Notes under the pieces: model-generated
The model's database searches: none
Seen by the model: only the letters and a program-made list of their open reading frames with translations
What the model was told of the DNA's origin: nothing
In this document: positions 35,498 through 45,700 of the stretch, in pieces
Position numbering within the stretch: the first letter of the stretch is position 1
Layout of the letters: each line of letters begins with the position of its first letter
From: Cyclobacteriaceae bacterium
GTDB lineage: Bacteria > Bacteroidota > Bacteroidia > Cytophagales > Cyclobacteriaceae
Direction: 5' to 3'
NCBI GenBank assembly: GCA_016786495.1
Contig: JAEUUJ010000010.1
Location: 1 to 63,137 of the forward strand
Length of the DNA stretch: 63,137 nucleotides
Program-made: the position numbers and the translations under genes

Positions 35498-37066
35498 TTA
35501 ATGTGCGGTAGCCGATTGCACTTCGGGAACGGCAATCGTTTCTACATCAATGTTTCGCTGCGGAGCAGCCATTCGTTTGAAATCCTGTATGATCTCCAGT
35601 ACATCGTGATCAATCGCAATCGAATTGGAGCCGTCAATCACCACCTTGGAATCGCGGGGGAGATCGTCCAGACTCAGCTGGATACTGGCTTTGTTTAAAA
35701 ACGTCACTTCTTCCGACAACCGGATCGTAATCACTTCACGATCGCCCTTTTTCTCGGTTTTATAATGGTACGCGTGGCGATAGTTCTTTCGCAGGATGTA
35801 GAAGATCGCAAAGGCCATTCCGATCGCGATACCCTTCAGCAGATCGGTAGCCAGAATTGCAATAATGGTTACGATGAACGGGATGAACTGATCCCATCCC
35901 AGACGGAACATATCTCTATATAACGATACTTTCGAAAGTTTATAACCTACCAAAAGCAGAATGGCGGCAAGGCTCGCCAGTGGAATGAGATTCAGATACA
36001 TGGGAATGAAGATTGCCGACAAAAGCAAAATCAATCCATGCACAATAGCAGATACTTTTGATTTACCCCCGGCATTAATGTTGGCGGAACTCCGAACGAT
36101 AACCTGGGTAACGGGTAAACCTCCAATGAGCCCTGACAGCATGTTTCCGATTCCCTGTGCTTTAAGCTCCCGGTTTGTTGGTGTGCTCCGTTTGAAGGGG
36201 TCGAGCTTATCGGTGGCTTCAACGCATAATAACGTTTCCAGACTCGCCACAATCGCCAGCGTGAACGCTACTACATACACATCCGGATTGGAGAGTTGGG
36301 AGAAATCGGGAAACCGGAAGAATCCGACGAAGTCAGAAAATGATTTTGCTACCGGTAGTTGAACGAGGTGTTCACCCTCCAGCATCCACTCTGGTTTAAT
36401 ACCTTTAAACAGCAGGTTGAAAAAGATTCCGATCAGCACTACGAACAAAGCGCCCGGTAAAAACTTGAACAACCCGATTCGTCTCATAAATGGTTGCTCA
36501 AACACAACCAGCAATGCAATCGAGACAAGACTTATTACGATAGCACCGGGACTGTTGTAGATAAATGCATAATAGATTTCGCTGAAGGTATTGTGGCCGT
36601 CCGCCTGTGTCATTGTAAAGTCACCGATGAAGTCTTTATCATAGCCTAAGGCATGCGGAATCTCTTTCAGGATGAGTGTTAACCCGATCGCGGCCAGCAT
36701 ACCCTTAATCACAGAAGAAGGGAAGTAGTACGAAATGATACCCGCCTTCAAAAAGCCGGCAATGAGTTGAATAATTCCCGCCAGGAACACGGCCAGCAGA
36801 AGGGCTTCAAAACTCTTCAGCGTGCTGATCGCGCCCAGCACAATCACCACCAGACCTGCAGCCGGTCCGGAAACCCCTACGCTTGACCCGCTTAATAAGC
36901 CAACCACAATGCCCCCGACCACTCCGGCAATGATCCCGGAAAAAACAAGTTCGGGCCGCCCCGTGGATGCAAGTCCGATGCCGAGGCATAATGGCAACGC
37001 AACTAAAAATACTACGAGGCTGGCCGACAGGTCGTTCTTAAAATCTTTAATAAATCCGGATCTCAT
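35498..37066 (-). CDS. SulP-family anion transporter (probable bicarbonate or sulfate)
   Basis: A 522-residue inner-membrane transporter with about 12 helices and a short C-terminal STAS domain (VVIDGSNSIAIDHDVLEIIQDF). The core marks are the first-helix region SLVVFLVALPLCLGIGLASTG, GIIAGVVGGIVVGLLSGSSVGVSGPAAG, and FLAGIIQLIAGFLKAG. The gene lies 21 bases downstream of a beta-carbonic anhydrase on the same strand. This arrangement argues for bicarbonate rather than sulfate, but sequence alone does not settle it. A GC-rich hairpin at about 35436-35460 may end this operon. Confidence 0.88.
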   Translation of the reverse strand: MRSGFIKDFKNDLSASLVVFLVALPLCLGIGLASTGRPELVFSGIIAGVVGGIVVGLLSGSSVGVSGPAAGLVVIVLGAISTLKSFEALLLAVFLAGIIQLIAGFLKAGIISYYFPSSVIKGMLAAIGLTLILKEIPHALGYDKDFIGDFTMTQADGHNTFSEIYYAFIYNSPGAIVISLVSIALLVVFEQPFMRRIGLFKFLPGALFVVLIGIFFNLLFKGIKPEWMLEGEHLVQLPVAKSFSDFVGFFRFPDFSQLSNPDVYVVAFTLAIVASLETLLCVEATDKLDPFKRSTPTNRELKAQGIGNMLSGLIGGLPVTQVIVRSSANINAGGKSKVSAIVHGLILLLSAIFIPMYLNLIPLASLAAILLLVGYKLSKVSLYRDMFRLGWDQFIPFIVTIIAILATDLLKGIAIGMAFAIFYILRKNYRHAYHYKTEKKGDREVITIRLSEEVTFLNKASIQLSLDDLPRDSKVVIDGSNSIAIDHDVLEIIQDFKRMAAPQRNIDVETIAVPEVQSATAH

Positions 37067-37087
37067 GATTTCAACTCGCGCGAAGGG

Positions 37088-37732
37088 TTAAACAACAGAA
37101 GCTCTGATCGATCTGAAGATCGGAGGAAGGTCCTGCTGATTTTGAATACTGACATTCAAATCTTTGATCAATCCGGTTTCGAGACTGTAAACCCAGCCAT
37201 GAATAATTGGATAGTTACGGTCTTTCCAGTTGTTTTGAATGATAGACGTTTTCGATACGTTAAATACCTGTTCGATTACGTTTAACTCAACGAACCGTTC
37301 GAAGCGCGCCTGTTCATCCTGAATCTCTTCGAGTTCATGGCTGTAAATCCGGTAAACATCTTTAATGTGACGCAACCAGTTATCCACCAGTCCGTTTTGA
37401 CCGTTGCCCATGGCTGCTTTTACACCCCCACAACCATAGTGGCCACACACAATCACGTGCTTTACTTTTAGAATATTGACGGAGTAGTCGAGCACGCTCA
37501 GCAGATTCATGTCGGAATGCACCACCATGTTGGCAATGTTTCGGTGAACGAAAATGTCGCCCGGCTGCGTTCGGGTAATTTCGTTGGCGGGTACCCGGCT
37601 GTCGGAACAACCAATCCAAAGCACTTCCGGAGTTTGTTGTGCAACCAGGTTTTTGAAGAAATCCGGATTTTTATCGAGCGTCTCTTTAACCCAAAGACGA
37701 TTGCCCTCCAGAAGTGAATTATATACTTGCAT
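37088..37732 (-). CDS. can: Beta-class carbonic anhydrase
   Basis: A cytoplasmic zinc enzyme of 214 residues that interconverts CO2 and bicarbonate. The zinc ligands are the Cys in WIGCSDSRVP and the His and Cys in GHYGCGGVKAA; the Asp-Arg pair of SDSR completes the site. GDIFVHRNIANMV is conserved. It sits directly upstream of a SulP transporter, a pairing known from other bacteria for supplying bicarbonate to carboxylases. Confidence 0.94.
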   Translation of the reverse strand: MQVYNSLLEGNRLWVKETLDKNPDFFKNLVAQQTPEVLWIGCSDSRVPANEITRTQPGDIFVHRNIANMVVHSDMNLLSVLDYSVNILKVKHVIVCGHYGCGGVKAAMGNGQNGLVDNWLRHIKDVYRIYSHELEEIQDEQARFERFVELNVIEQVFNVSKTSIIQNNWKDRNYPIIHGWVYSLETGLIKDLNVSIQNQQDLPPIFRSIRASVV

Positions 37733-37855
37733 AGTGTTTATTGATAAGCGTTGTTAAAATATTAATGACGGCAGCCAGGCGGCTTGGTAAACTACGAGAT
37801 AAAAGAAGCTCCGATTAACGGTCTAATCGTGAAGCAAACTAAAATCCTGAGCAAT

Positions 37856-38182
37856 TCAGGCTTTGGGAGGGGGCGTGACTTTTTCGAATGCAGGGTGTGC
37901 CGGAAGATCAGCACTGTGGAAATATGCTTCTACGGCATAATTGATTCCCAGATTATGAATCACGTGAGCTTCTTTAGACAGAAACAGATCAACCGTTGTA
38001 AGCGATTCACTTCCTTTTTGGCAGTCTTCTGTCTCAACCAACTCCTCGGCCAGCAGAAGACTCATGCTGATTCCCGGAAAAAAGTCGATGATCCGGCCAA
38101 ACTGTACACTTACATTGAGCAACCCGAGTACACCCGTAGCGGTAATGAGGGCGATGACGATATTTTTGCGGAATGCGTACAT
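37856..38182 (-). CDS. Hypothetical small membrane or exported protein
   Basis: 108 residues beginning MYAFRKNIVIALITATGVLGLLNVSVQF, a basic start plus one hydrophobic helix that serves as a membrane anchor or signal. The rest (LLLAEELVETEDC, then VIHNLGINYAVEAYFHSADL and a proline-rich end) is not recognised. It lies 123 bases upstream of the carbonic anhydrase gene on the same strand. Translation looks protein-like, but I cannot assign a family. Confidence 0.6.
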   Translation of the reverse strand: MYAFRKNIVIALITATGVLGLLNVSVQFGRIIDFFPGISMSLLLAEELVETEDCQKGSESLTTVDLFLSKEAHVIHNLGINYAVEAYFHSADLPAHPAFEKVTPPPKA

Positions 38183-38265
38183 AACGGAACGTTAAAAGTA
38201 CGGCTTTTTTTCGAAATTGTTTCAACTTTGCGGGCGTTAACAAAGTCATAACATCCAACCACTCC

Positions 38266-38736
38266 ATGAAACAACCCGATGCATTAAACCTTGTCGCTGA
38301 GTTCCACAAGACATTCAAACATCCGATACTTGCCGAGCCCGGTATTCCCTCCGAAGACCGCTGCAAACTGCGCGTGGCGCTGATTGCGGAAGAATTGAAG
38401 GAACTTGAAGTGGCGATTTTGGAGAAAGACATCGTTGAAATCGCAGATGCATTAAGCGACATTCAATATGTGTTGTCAGGAGCCATTCTGGAATTTGGTT
38501 TGGGGGAAAAATTCAGTGCATTGTTTGAAGAAGTGCAGCGTTCAAACATGAGTAAAGCCTGTGTTTCGGAAGACGAAGCGAAGGCAACCGTTGAATTCTA
38601 TAAAAAGAAGGACGGAACGGAATGTTATTATCGCGAAGAAGGCGGTAAATGGCTCGTGTACCGCACGTCCGACAACAAGACGATCAAGTCGATCAACTAT
38701 TCACCTGCTGATTTGCAGGGAATTCTGAAGGCATAA
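38266..38736 (+). CDS. MazG-like nucleoside triphosphate pyrophosphohydrolase
   Basis: A 156-residue all-alpha NTP-pyrophosphatase-like protein. The metal-binding pattern is EExxE (AEELKELEVAI) followed, about 20 residues on, by DALSDIQYV (ExxD-type). The C-terminal 50 residues (DGTECYYREEGGKWLVYRTSD) form a small beta extension. Related enzymes remove abnormal or excess nucleotides. The exact substrate is unknown. CAACTTTGCG just upstream may be a -7 box. Confidence 0.8.
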   Translation: MKQPDALNLVAEFHKTFKHPILAEPGIPSEDRCKLRVALIAEELKELEVAILEKDIVEIADALSDIQYVLSGAILEFGLGEKFSALFEEVQRSNMSKACVSEDEAKATVEFYKKKDGTECYYREEGGKWLVYRTSDNKTIKSINYSPADLQGILKA

Positions 38737-38964
38737 TTACACGTAAAGCTCAATCTGGAAATCGGTTTCGTTTCCATGAACCTGAACCGGCTTCATGGCT
38801 ACAATCTGTGCGCTGTTGTAGGCCCGAATAAACTCCGTGCGACTGATTCGCAGTTTGCTGATGCCCGGCTTGATTTTGTGATACTGCATCCTGCCCGACT
38901 TGTTGGCGGTAGCGCTGTACACGAATTCGTAGCGTAAGGGTATGGGCGAGGGGATATACCGCAT
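38737..38964 (-). CDS. Small hypothetical protein, partner of the next gene
   Basis: 75 residues (MRYIPSPIPLRYEFVYSATA...), basic and beta-rich, without signal or membrane helix. No family recognised. The ATG follows directly after the stop of the 82-residue gene (zero spacing), and its own stop abuts the MazG-like gene's stop. This tight packing supports a real gene pair. Confidence 0.6.
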   Translation of the reverse strand: MRYIPSPIPLRYEFVYSATANKSGRMQYHKIKPGISKLRISRTEFIRAYNSAQIVAMKPVQVHGNETDFQIELYV

Positions 38965-39210
38965 TTAGAGGGATGTAATCGTTTTCTTCTCCAGCATCAT
39001 CGTTTCCGTCGAGAGGTATTCCTCCAGCAGGGCATATGCCCAGGCAGGCACAAAATTATACTGCGATTCGTATTCGGCTATTTTGGCCCGCCACTCGGTT
39101 GAGTAATAACGGACCTGTTCCGCATTTCTGCAGAATGCAGGTTTTTCGAAGGATTTCAGCGCGAAAACCCTCATTTCCTGGTCAATCCGAACTTTCTCGT
39201 ACGAGGTCAT
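38965..39210 (-). CDS. Small hypothetical protein, first of a two-gene unit
   Basis: 81 residues starting MTSYEKVRIDQEMRVFALK, helical and charged, with WRAKIAEYESQYNFVPAWAYALLEEYL. I take the ATG at 39210 as start. On its strand a TATTTTTG box lies only five bases upstream (39216-39223), so the message may have a very short leader. Function unknown. It could be one half of a two-component small module with the next gene, but nothing in either sequence shows toxin or antitoxin character. Confidence 0.6.
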   Translation of the reverse strand: MTSYEKVRIDQEMRVFALKSFEKPAFCRNAEQVRYYSTEWRAKIAEYESQYNFVPAWAYALLEEYLSTETMMLEKKTITSL

Positions 39211-39372
39211 TTGTGCAAAAATACACAAACTTTAGCCGATTGGTTCCATCCATGATTATTAAATGTGCAATTATTCACAGGGTGGATGGGCAGGGGTTCG
39301 GGCAAAACGCCTTCCGGAGATGTCTGTAAAGACTTGATAAAAGATTGATAGTAAAACGATTAACGCGCTTGG

Positions 39373-39519
39373 CTAATCAAGAGAATTAACTGTTACCCAG
39401 TAGCGGAACGCAACGATTGCTTTTTGAGTTTTGGTAAGACGCGTGAGATCGGCTTTGCTATAACGCGGAAGGATGACTTTGTTAAGCCTGGCCAGAATTT
39501 TAAAAAGACCTTTTTTCAT
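39373..39519 (-). CDS. 48-residue conserved small basic protein
   Basis: MKKGLFKILARLNKVILPRY followed by SKADLTRLTKTQKAIVAFRYWVT. The pattern (MKKGLFKIL, then L-T-K-x-x-K-A-I-V, then RYxVT) matches a short protein widespread in Bacteroidota that, from memory, is often wrongly labelled SsrA-binding protein. True SmpB is about 150 residues with a different sequence. It lies in the 400-base gap before the 3-TM gene and is too short for many gene finders. The plus-strand frame over it is much less convincing. Confidence 0.75.
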   Translation of the reverse strand: MKKGLFKILARLNKVILPRYSKADLTRLTKTQKAIVAFRYWVTVNSLD

Positions 39520-39608
39520 CTACACAAAATTGCGGTATTACCACAATATTTATTAATCCTTATCTTTAAATCTGTAAGATTGTATCAAAAGTTACGACAA
39601 ATCAAGCT

Positions 39609-40496
39609 ATGGATCAACAGACCCCTTTTATAATCGCCTTTCATCAATCGATGATTCTCGGTGCCATTTTCATGGTTGCTATCGGACTCATCATCTACCT
39701 CATCCATCATATTCGGATTTCCGCGATTACCGACTATCATTTGAAATACGACTATATCAACCGGAAGGAAATTTCCAATTACAAGCTCGTATACTACTGT
39801 TTCGGTGTTGCCGTGGCGATGCTGATCAACCTGTATGAGATGAAGGAGATGGAAAAAGTTGAGTTCTGGTTCTACATGCGCCTGGTGATGTCTATTGCCG
39901 GCGGTACGATTGTGGCCTACGTGGCGCACCTTATTCTGCAGTACTACTATCCAACCATTCTCGACCGGAAACTGAAAAAGTGGAGATACATGCCGCGCAC
40001 CAATCCGAAAACCGGAAACAAGATGCGGCTGTTGAGCGAAGAAGAGGAAGATGTTCACCTTCAGGAGGGTATGATCGCAGAAGAGAATGTGTTCTCGATC
40101 GACTATGACGTTTGGATTGATGAAAAGACCAGCGATGTATTAATTGAAAAGTACGAAGGACGTTTGCAGGCGTTGCGTTGCAACAACTGCGGTTTCTATA
40201 CGATGCGGGTAATTAAAGAACATGTTAGCAAGGTTCCCACTTCGGAAGAACCCGGAGAACTTGTTAAGAACTACCAGTGCAGTTACTGTAAGTCGGTACG
40301 TGCAACGGCCTTCAATATCTCAACGAAGGAAACCGATGATTACAAGAAGGAAAAATTTAAGTTTAAGCGTAACCGCGATGTGGATTTGGTGAAAATCGAA
40401 ATCCATTCCGTTTCCGGGGAGAAAAAACACTTCGAATTCCAGAATACAGAGCAGGCGCAGAAATTCCTGAGCGAATTTGATTACGAAAAATCATAA
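39609..40496 (+). CDS. Membrane protein with three N-terminal helices and a zinc-ribbon-like C-terminus
   Basis: A 295-residue protein. Helices lie near residues 10-33 (FHQSMILGAIFMVAIGLIIYLI), 58-75 (LVYYCFGVAVAMLINLY) and 88-110 (YMRLVMSIAGGTIVAYVAHLIL). The long cytoplasmic part has an acidic linker and two Cys pairs, CNNC (GF) and CSYC (KS), about 40 residues apart. These fit a zinc ribbon. The tail is basic. No family is recognised. It is followed by the tail-specific protease gene after about 50 bases. Confidence 0.7.
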   Translation: MDQQTPFIIAFHQSMILGAIFMVAIGLIIYLIHHIRISAITDYHLKYDYINRKEISNYKLVYYCFGVAVAMLINLYEMKEMEKVEFWFYMRLVMSIAGGTIVAYVAHLILQYYYPTILDRKLKKWRYMPRTNPKTGNKMRLLSEEEEDVHLQEGMIAEENVFSIDYDVWIDEKTSDVLIEKYEGRLQALRCNNCGFYTMRVIKEHVSKVPTSEEPGELVKNYQCSYCKSVRATAFNISTKETDDYKKEKFKFKRNRDVDLVKIEIHSVSGEKKHFEFQNTEQAQKFLSEFDYEKS

Positions 40497-40549
40497 ATGA
40501 GGCATACAAATTGCCGCCAACTACGTATTAGCAGTAAATTTCCTTGATT

Positions 40550-42577
40550 ATGAAGCGTTTTGTGTTGTGGATGCTGTTCGGCCTGACCGCGTTGCAGGCA
40601 TTTTCAATTAACCCAACGGATACTACTCTTGTCGAAAAGCCGGTTTACGGAGAACAGGCAAAATGGATTACCCAGGCGCTGGCCGGGTATCATTATCAGA
40701 AGTTGCAAATGAATGATTCGCTGTCGTCAGCGATCTTTGATTCCTACCTCAAAGTACTGGATGCAAACCGTTCTTTCTTTCTCGCATCAGATATTGCGTC
40801 ATTTGAAAAGTACCGGTATGAGATTGATGACCTCACGGCTGTGAAAAACGTTTCACCCGCATTTGCGATGTACCGCGTGTACCGGAAACGCTTCCAGGAA
40901 CGAATGAAGTTTGTAACCGAAAAACTGATCGGTCAGGAGTTTGATTTCACAAAAGACGAATACTACGACTTTGACCGCGAGACTGCTCCCTGGCCCAAGA
41001 CACAGCAGGAGCTAAACGAACTCTGGACAAAATCCATTAAGAATCAGGCGCTAAGCCTGAAGTTGTCGGGCAAGAAGTCCGAAGATATCACGAAGATCAT
41101 TCGGGAACGTTTCGAGCGGTACATCAAGTTTGAAGGTCAGAAAGACAGCGATGATGTGTTCGAAGGCTACATGAACACCATTGCGGAAGCATACGATCCG
41201 CATACGAATTATTTCTCACCGCGCGCAGCCGAACTGTTCGCACAGGATATGAACCAGTCGCTCGAGGGAATTGGCGCGCGTCTGCAGCCCGATGGCGACT
41301 ACACCCGCGTGCACGAAGTATTGCCGGGCGGACCTGCCGAGAAGAGCGATTTGATACACGCAAACGACCGGATCATTGGCGTTGGACAAGGAGCAACAGG
41401 GGAAATCGTTGACGTGGTAGGATGGAGACTGGATGATGTGGTAAAGTTGATCAAAGGTCCGAAAGGAACGCAGGTTCGGTTACAGGTGCTTCCTGCGGAA
41501 ACCGGTGTCAACGGTGCTCCGGTGATCATTTCCCTGATCCGCGACAAAGTAAAACTGGAAGACACGAAACCGAAAAAGCAGATTGTAGAGACCACTCAAA
41601 ATGGTAAAAAGATGAAACTGGGAACGATTATCATTCCTACGTTCAGCATGAGCTTTGAAGAATATCAGAAAGGTGACCCGAATTACAACAGCACTACCCG
41701 GGATGTAAAAAAGCTGTTGCTTGAGCTTGAAGCAGAAGGCGTAGACGGCATCGTGCTCGACTTGCGCAATAACGGCGGCGGATCGTTGATGGAAGCTGTG
41801 AGTTTAACAGGCTTATTTATTAAGAATGGGCCGGTGGTCCAGGTAAAGAGTTCTACTTCGCGTACGGCGGAAGTGTTAACCGATGACGACCCGGCCATCG
41901 TATATAACGGTCCGTTGGTGGTATTGACCAATCGTTTCAGTGCGTCAGCATCGGAGATTTTTGCGGGCGCCATTCAGGATTATCACCGCGGTGTGATTGT
42001 GGGGGAATCCACTTACGGTAAGGGCACCGTACAGCAAGTCGTTCCGCTGGATAAGTATATTCATGACGAAGGCGCGGGCAGTTTGAAAATTACGGTTCAG
42101 AAATTCTACCGGGCTACCGGAAGCAGTACGCAACACAAAGGTGTTACCCCTGACGTAAAGTTGCCTTCCGCGCTTGATCCGGAGCAGTTTGGAGAAAGTT
42201 CAAATCCCAATGCGCTGCCGTGGGATGAAATCAGAAGTGCTTTGTACCAGCGTACGCCTATGGTGGACGACCGGACACTGCAGGGATTGAACAAGGCGTA
42301 TAAGGAACGGCTCAAATCCGATCCGTACCTGAATGATTTTGTGAATGAAACCAACGAAACCCGCAGGAACATCGAACAAAAGCGCATTTCGCTGAATGAG
42401 GCAGTTAGAAAGAAGGAGATGGAACAAGCCGAGCAGCGTAAAGCAGCCAACCATAAAATGGACACCAAGCTTGATGGTGAGGGTCGCGCGGTCTCAACAC
42501 CGCTGCCGTTGGATGACGAGTACCTGCGTGAAGGACTTATGGTGTTAGCTGACCTGATTACAACCAAGGTTGGGTAA
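40550..42577 (+). CDS. prc: Carboxy-terminal processing protease (Tsp/Prc, S41)
   Basis: An exported or periplasmic protease of about 675 residues that degrades or trims proteins from their C-termini. The signal peptide covers about 20 residues (ALQAFS). The N-terminal Tsp helical domain is present (FDSYLKVLDANRSFFLASD). The PDZ domain is ARLQPDGDYTRVHEVLPGGPA. The catalytic core has the serine in FSASASEIFAGA and the lysine in STYGKGTVQQ. A C-terminal DUF3340 helical part follows. The ATG at 40550 gives the signal peptide directly. Confidence 0.93.
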   Translation: MKRFVLWMLFGLTALQAFSINPTDTTLVEKPVYGEQAKWITQALAGYHYQKLQMNDSLSSAIFDSYLKVLDANRSFFLASDIASFEKYRYEIDDLTAVKNVSPAFAMYRVYRKRFQERMKFVTEKLIGQEFDFTKDEYYDFDRETAPWPKTQQELNELWTKSIKNQALSLKLSGKKSEDITKIIRERFERYIKFEGQKDSDDVFEGYMNTIAEAYDPHTNYFSPRAAELFAQDMNQSLEGIGARLQPDGDYTRVHEVLPGGPAEKSDLIHANDRIIGVGQGATGEIVDVVGWRLDDVVKLIKGPKGTQVRLQVLPAETGVNGAPVIISLIRDKVKLEDTKPKKQIVETTQNGKKMKLGTIIIPTFSMSFEEYQKGDPNYNSTTRDVKKLLLELEAEGVDGIVLDLRNNGGGSLMEAVSLTGLFIKNGPVVQVKSSTSRTAEVLTDDDPAIVYNGPLVVLTNRFSASASEIFAGAIQDYHRGVIVGESTYGKGTVQQVVPLDKYIHDEGAGSLKITVQKFYRATGSSTQHKGVTPDVKLPSALDPEQFGESSNPNALPWDEIRSALYQRTPMVDDRTLQGLNKAYKERLKSDPYLNDFVNETNETRRNIEQKRISLNEAVRKKEMEQAEQRKAANHKMDTKLDGEGRAVSTPLPLDDEYLREGLMVLADLITTKVG

Positions 42578-42702
42578 AACAATCCGACGGAACATAACTG
42601 ATGCAAGGTTGTTGGGTGATTTTCATTTTTATCCCCCGGCCTGCAGTTCGTGTATTCACACTTATTTCCTATTTTGGGAGCATTTAAGCGGGATTATTCC
42701 AG

Positions 42703-45700
42703 ATGAGTGAAGAGCTTCTCAAAGCCGTAGTGCAATTGTTTGCCATTGTTACCCGTGAGCGTATAACGGAAGATGAGCGAAACAACATCAAAGGCTTTCT
42801 GGGCTTATACCTGAACCGCGATGCGGTTAAGTATTACCTGAACCTGTTCGATCAGTTCTATAACAACTACAGAGTTGCAGAGCCTGAACCCGGCTCGTCT
42901 ACCATCGACATTGAAACGCAGCAGTTTGTTGACGACTGGGCCAAGATCATGCAGATCACCAAAAAGGTGAATCAGGCACTCACCACGCAGCAAAAGCAGG
43001 TGTTGATCGTTAAAATCATTGAGCTGGTTTTCATCGACAACGAAATTCCCGAACGTCAGAGTAACCTCATTTTCTATATCGGTCAGGCGTTAAAAATCGA
43101 TCAGCACGATGTTAAGGCCCTCAAAGATTTTGTTACCGGCCAGGACCGCGATGAGCTGGCGTCTAAAAATGTGTTGATTATTGATGAAGGCTCGGGCGAT
43201 AAACCTTATCCCGGCCCGCACATTGTTGAGAAAAATCTGACGGGTCTGATCGCAGTTCTCAAGCTTTCCGATACGTATTTTATTAAGTATCTCGGTATCT
43301 CGGTAATCTATCTCAACAGTATTCCGCTGGCGAGACGGAGAACGGATATTTTCGCGACCGGAAGTACCATCCGCGGTGATAAGATCGGGTCGCTTTATTA
43401 CAGTGACATCATCAGCAAGTTTCTGGCGGAAGCCAATGAAAGCAAAATCACCTTTACGGCCGATCACCTGTTTTATCATTTTAAAACCGGTAAGGCTGCG
43501 CTTCAAAATATCAACATTGCCGAGCAGGGCGGGAAACTGATCGGAGTAATGGGTGCCAGCGGCTCCGGTAAGTCAACCTTGCTGAACGTTCTTAACGGAG
43601 CGGAACAGCCTTCCAGCGGACGTGTGCTGATCAACGGTATTGATATTCACCAACACCCGGAAAAGGTGGAAGGTGTTGTGGGCTACATTCCGCAGGACGA
43701 TCTTCTGATGGAGGATCTTACCGTTTTTGAAAACCTGTTTTATGCAGCCCGGCTTTGCTTTGGCGATCATACCCGGGAAGAGATCACCGAGCTGGTGGAT
43801 AAAATCATTACGCAACTCGGGTTGAGTGAAATTAAAAACCTTCGCGTGGGATCACCCCTGGACAAAACCATCAGTGGTGGTCAACGCAAGCGCGTCAATA
43901 TTGGCCTGGAATTGTTGCGGGAACCCACGATCCTTTTTGTGGATGAACCGACTTCAGGGTTGTCGTCACGCGATTCTGAAAACATCATGGATTTGCTGAA
44001 GGAACTTTCCCTTCGCGGTAAAATGGTGTTTGTGGTGATTCATCAGCCTTCGTCTGACATCTTCAAGATGTTCGACACGCTTATCATTCTCGATGTAGGC
44101 GGCTTCCAGATCTATTACGGTAACCCGGTTGAGTCGGTGTTATACTTCCGCGACATTGTCAATGCAGCCAATAAAACTCAGGGAGCGTGTCCGGAATGCG
44201 GGAACATCAATCCCGAGCAGGTGTTTAATATTATCGAGACGAAAATCGTTAACGAATACGGCCGGTTGACCAATACCCGTAAGATTTCAGCCGGGCAGTG
44301 GTATCAATACTTCAAGCAAAAGATTAAGATTCCGAAACTGGAGCATGCCGGCGACCGGTTGAAGGTGGCACAGGAAATCCCCGGAAGGCTAAGCCAGTTC
44401 AAAACGTTTGTTACCCGCGATGTGCTGTCGAAACTGGCGAATAAACAATACTTGTATATCAACCTGATGGAGGCTCCGGTGCTGGCGTTCTTCATCAGCT
44501 TTATGGTTCGCTACTATAAAACTCTCAACCAGGAAAATCCGGTTTACACCTTCGCCGATAACGACAACATTCCGGTGTACTTTTTCATGTGCGTGGTGGT
44601 GGCGTTGTTTTTTGGACTTACGGTGAGTGCGGAAGAGATTTTCCGCGACCGCAAAATTCTCAAGCGCGAGCAGTTTTTGCATCTGAGCCGGGGCAGTTAC
44701 CTGTTTTCGAAAGTCTTTGTCATGTTCTTCATCTCTGCGGTGCAAACGCTGTTGTTTATGGTGGTGGGGAACTTTGTATTGGGGATACCGATCACTGAAA
44801 TGCGCTACTGGTTTATCCTGTTCAGTTGTGCATGTTTTGCGAATATGCTGGGCTTGAACATCTCATCGTCTTTCAATTCAGCGGTTACCATTTACATTCT
44901 GATACCGTTGCTGATTATTCCGCAGCTTTTGCTGAGCGGAGTGGTGATCAACTTCGACAAGTTCAATCCGAACGTGAGTGAACCGATTGGCGTACCGGTA
45001 GTGGGAGAGATGATGGCTTCGCGCTGGGCGTTCGAGGCGTTTATGGTCACCCAGTTCCGTGACAATAAATTTGAGAAGCAATTTTATGATTTAGACCGAA
45101 CCATCGCGGAGTCGGACTACAAGAAGATCTACTATATCCCGAAGCTTGAGTCTGAACTCGCATTCTGTTTGGGCAACCGGAGCAACTGGCGCAACCCGCG
45201 ACACGAAAAGCTCACCCGTTCGCTCGAACTTGTACGGAACGAGATTGGGTATGAACTGGAACAGGTAGGCAAGAGTAACTTTCCGCAGGTTGACCGGCTG
45301 GCGATCGGTAAGTTTGACTCACTCGTGTACGTGAACTCGATGAAGTTCTTATCGACCCTGAAGATCTATTACGGCCGGAAGCAAGCGAGGGCTATGCAGG
45401 ATAAGCAGTTGTTGATCGACAGCCTGACCAACACGCCACAAAAGGCCGCGCAGTTTGCGCTCGACATGCAGCGTTATCAGAATAAGATGGTTTCGAGTGC
45501 CGTGAAGAATACATCAACCTCCGACCGTGTGGTGGAGTATGACGGCCGGCTGATTCAGAAAATTTACCCGATCTACTTCGATGACCACAAGCCGGCCTAT
45601 GGCTTTGACTTTTCAGCCAACCTGTTTCAGCCGACTAAACATTTCTTTGGGTCAATTTTCGACACGTTATACTTCAACATCACCGTAATCTGGAGCATGA

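Noticed and set aside
39424-39633. Plus-strand frame of 69 residues
   Set aside because: It covers the 48-residue minus-strand gene, which has the better protein character, and runs into the start of the next plus-strand gene.
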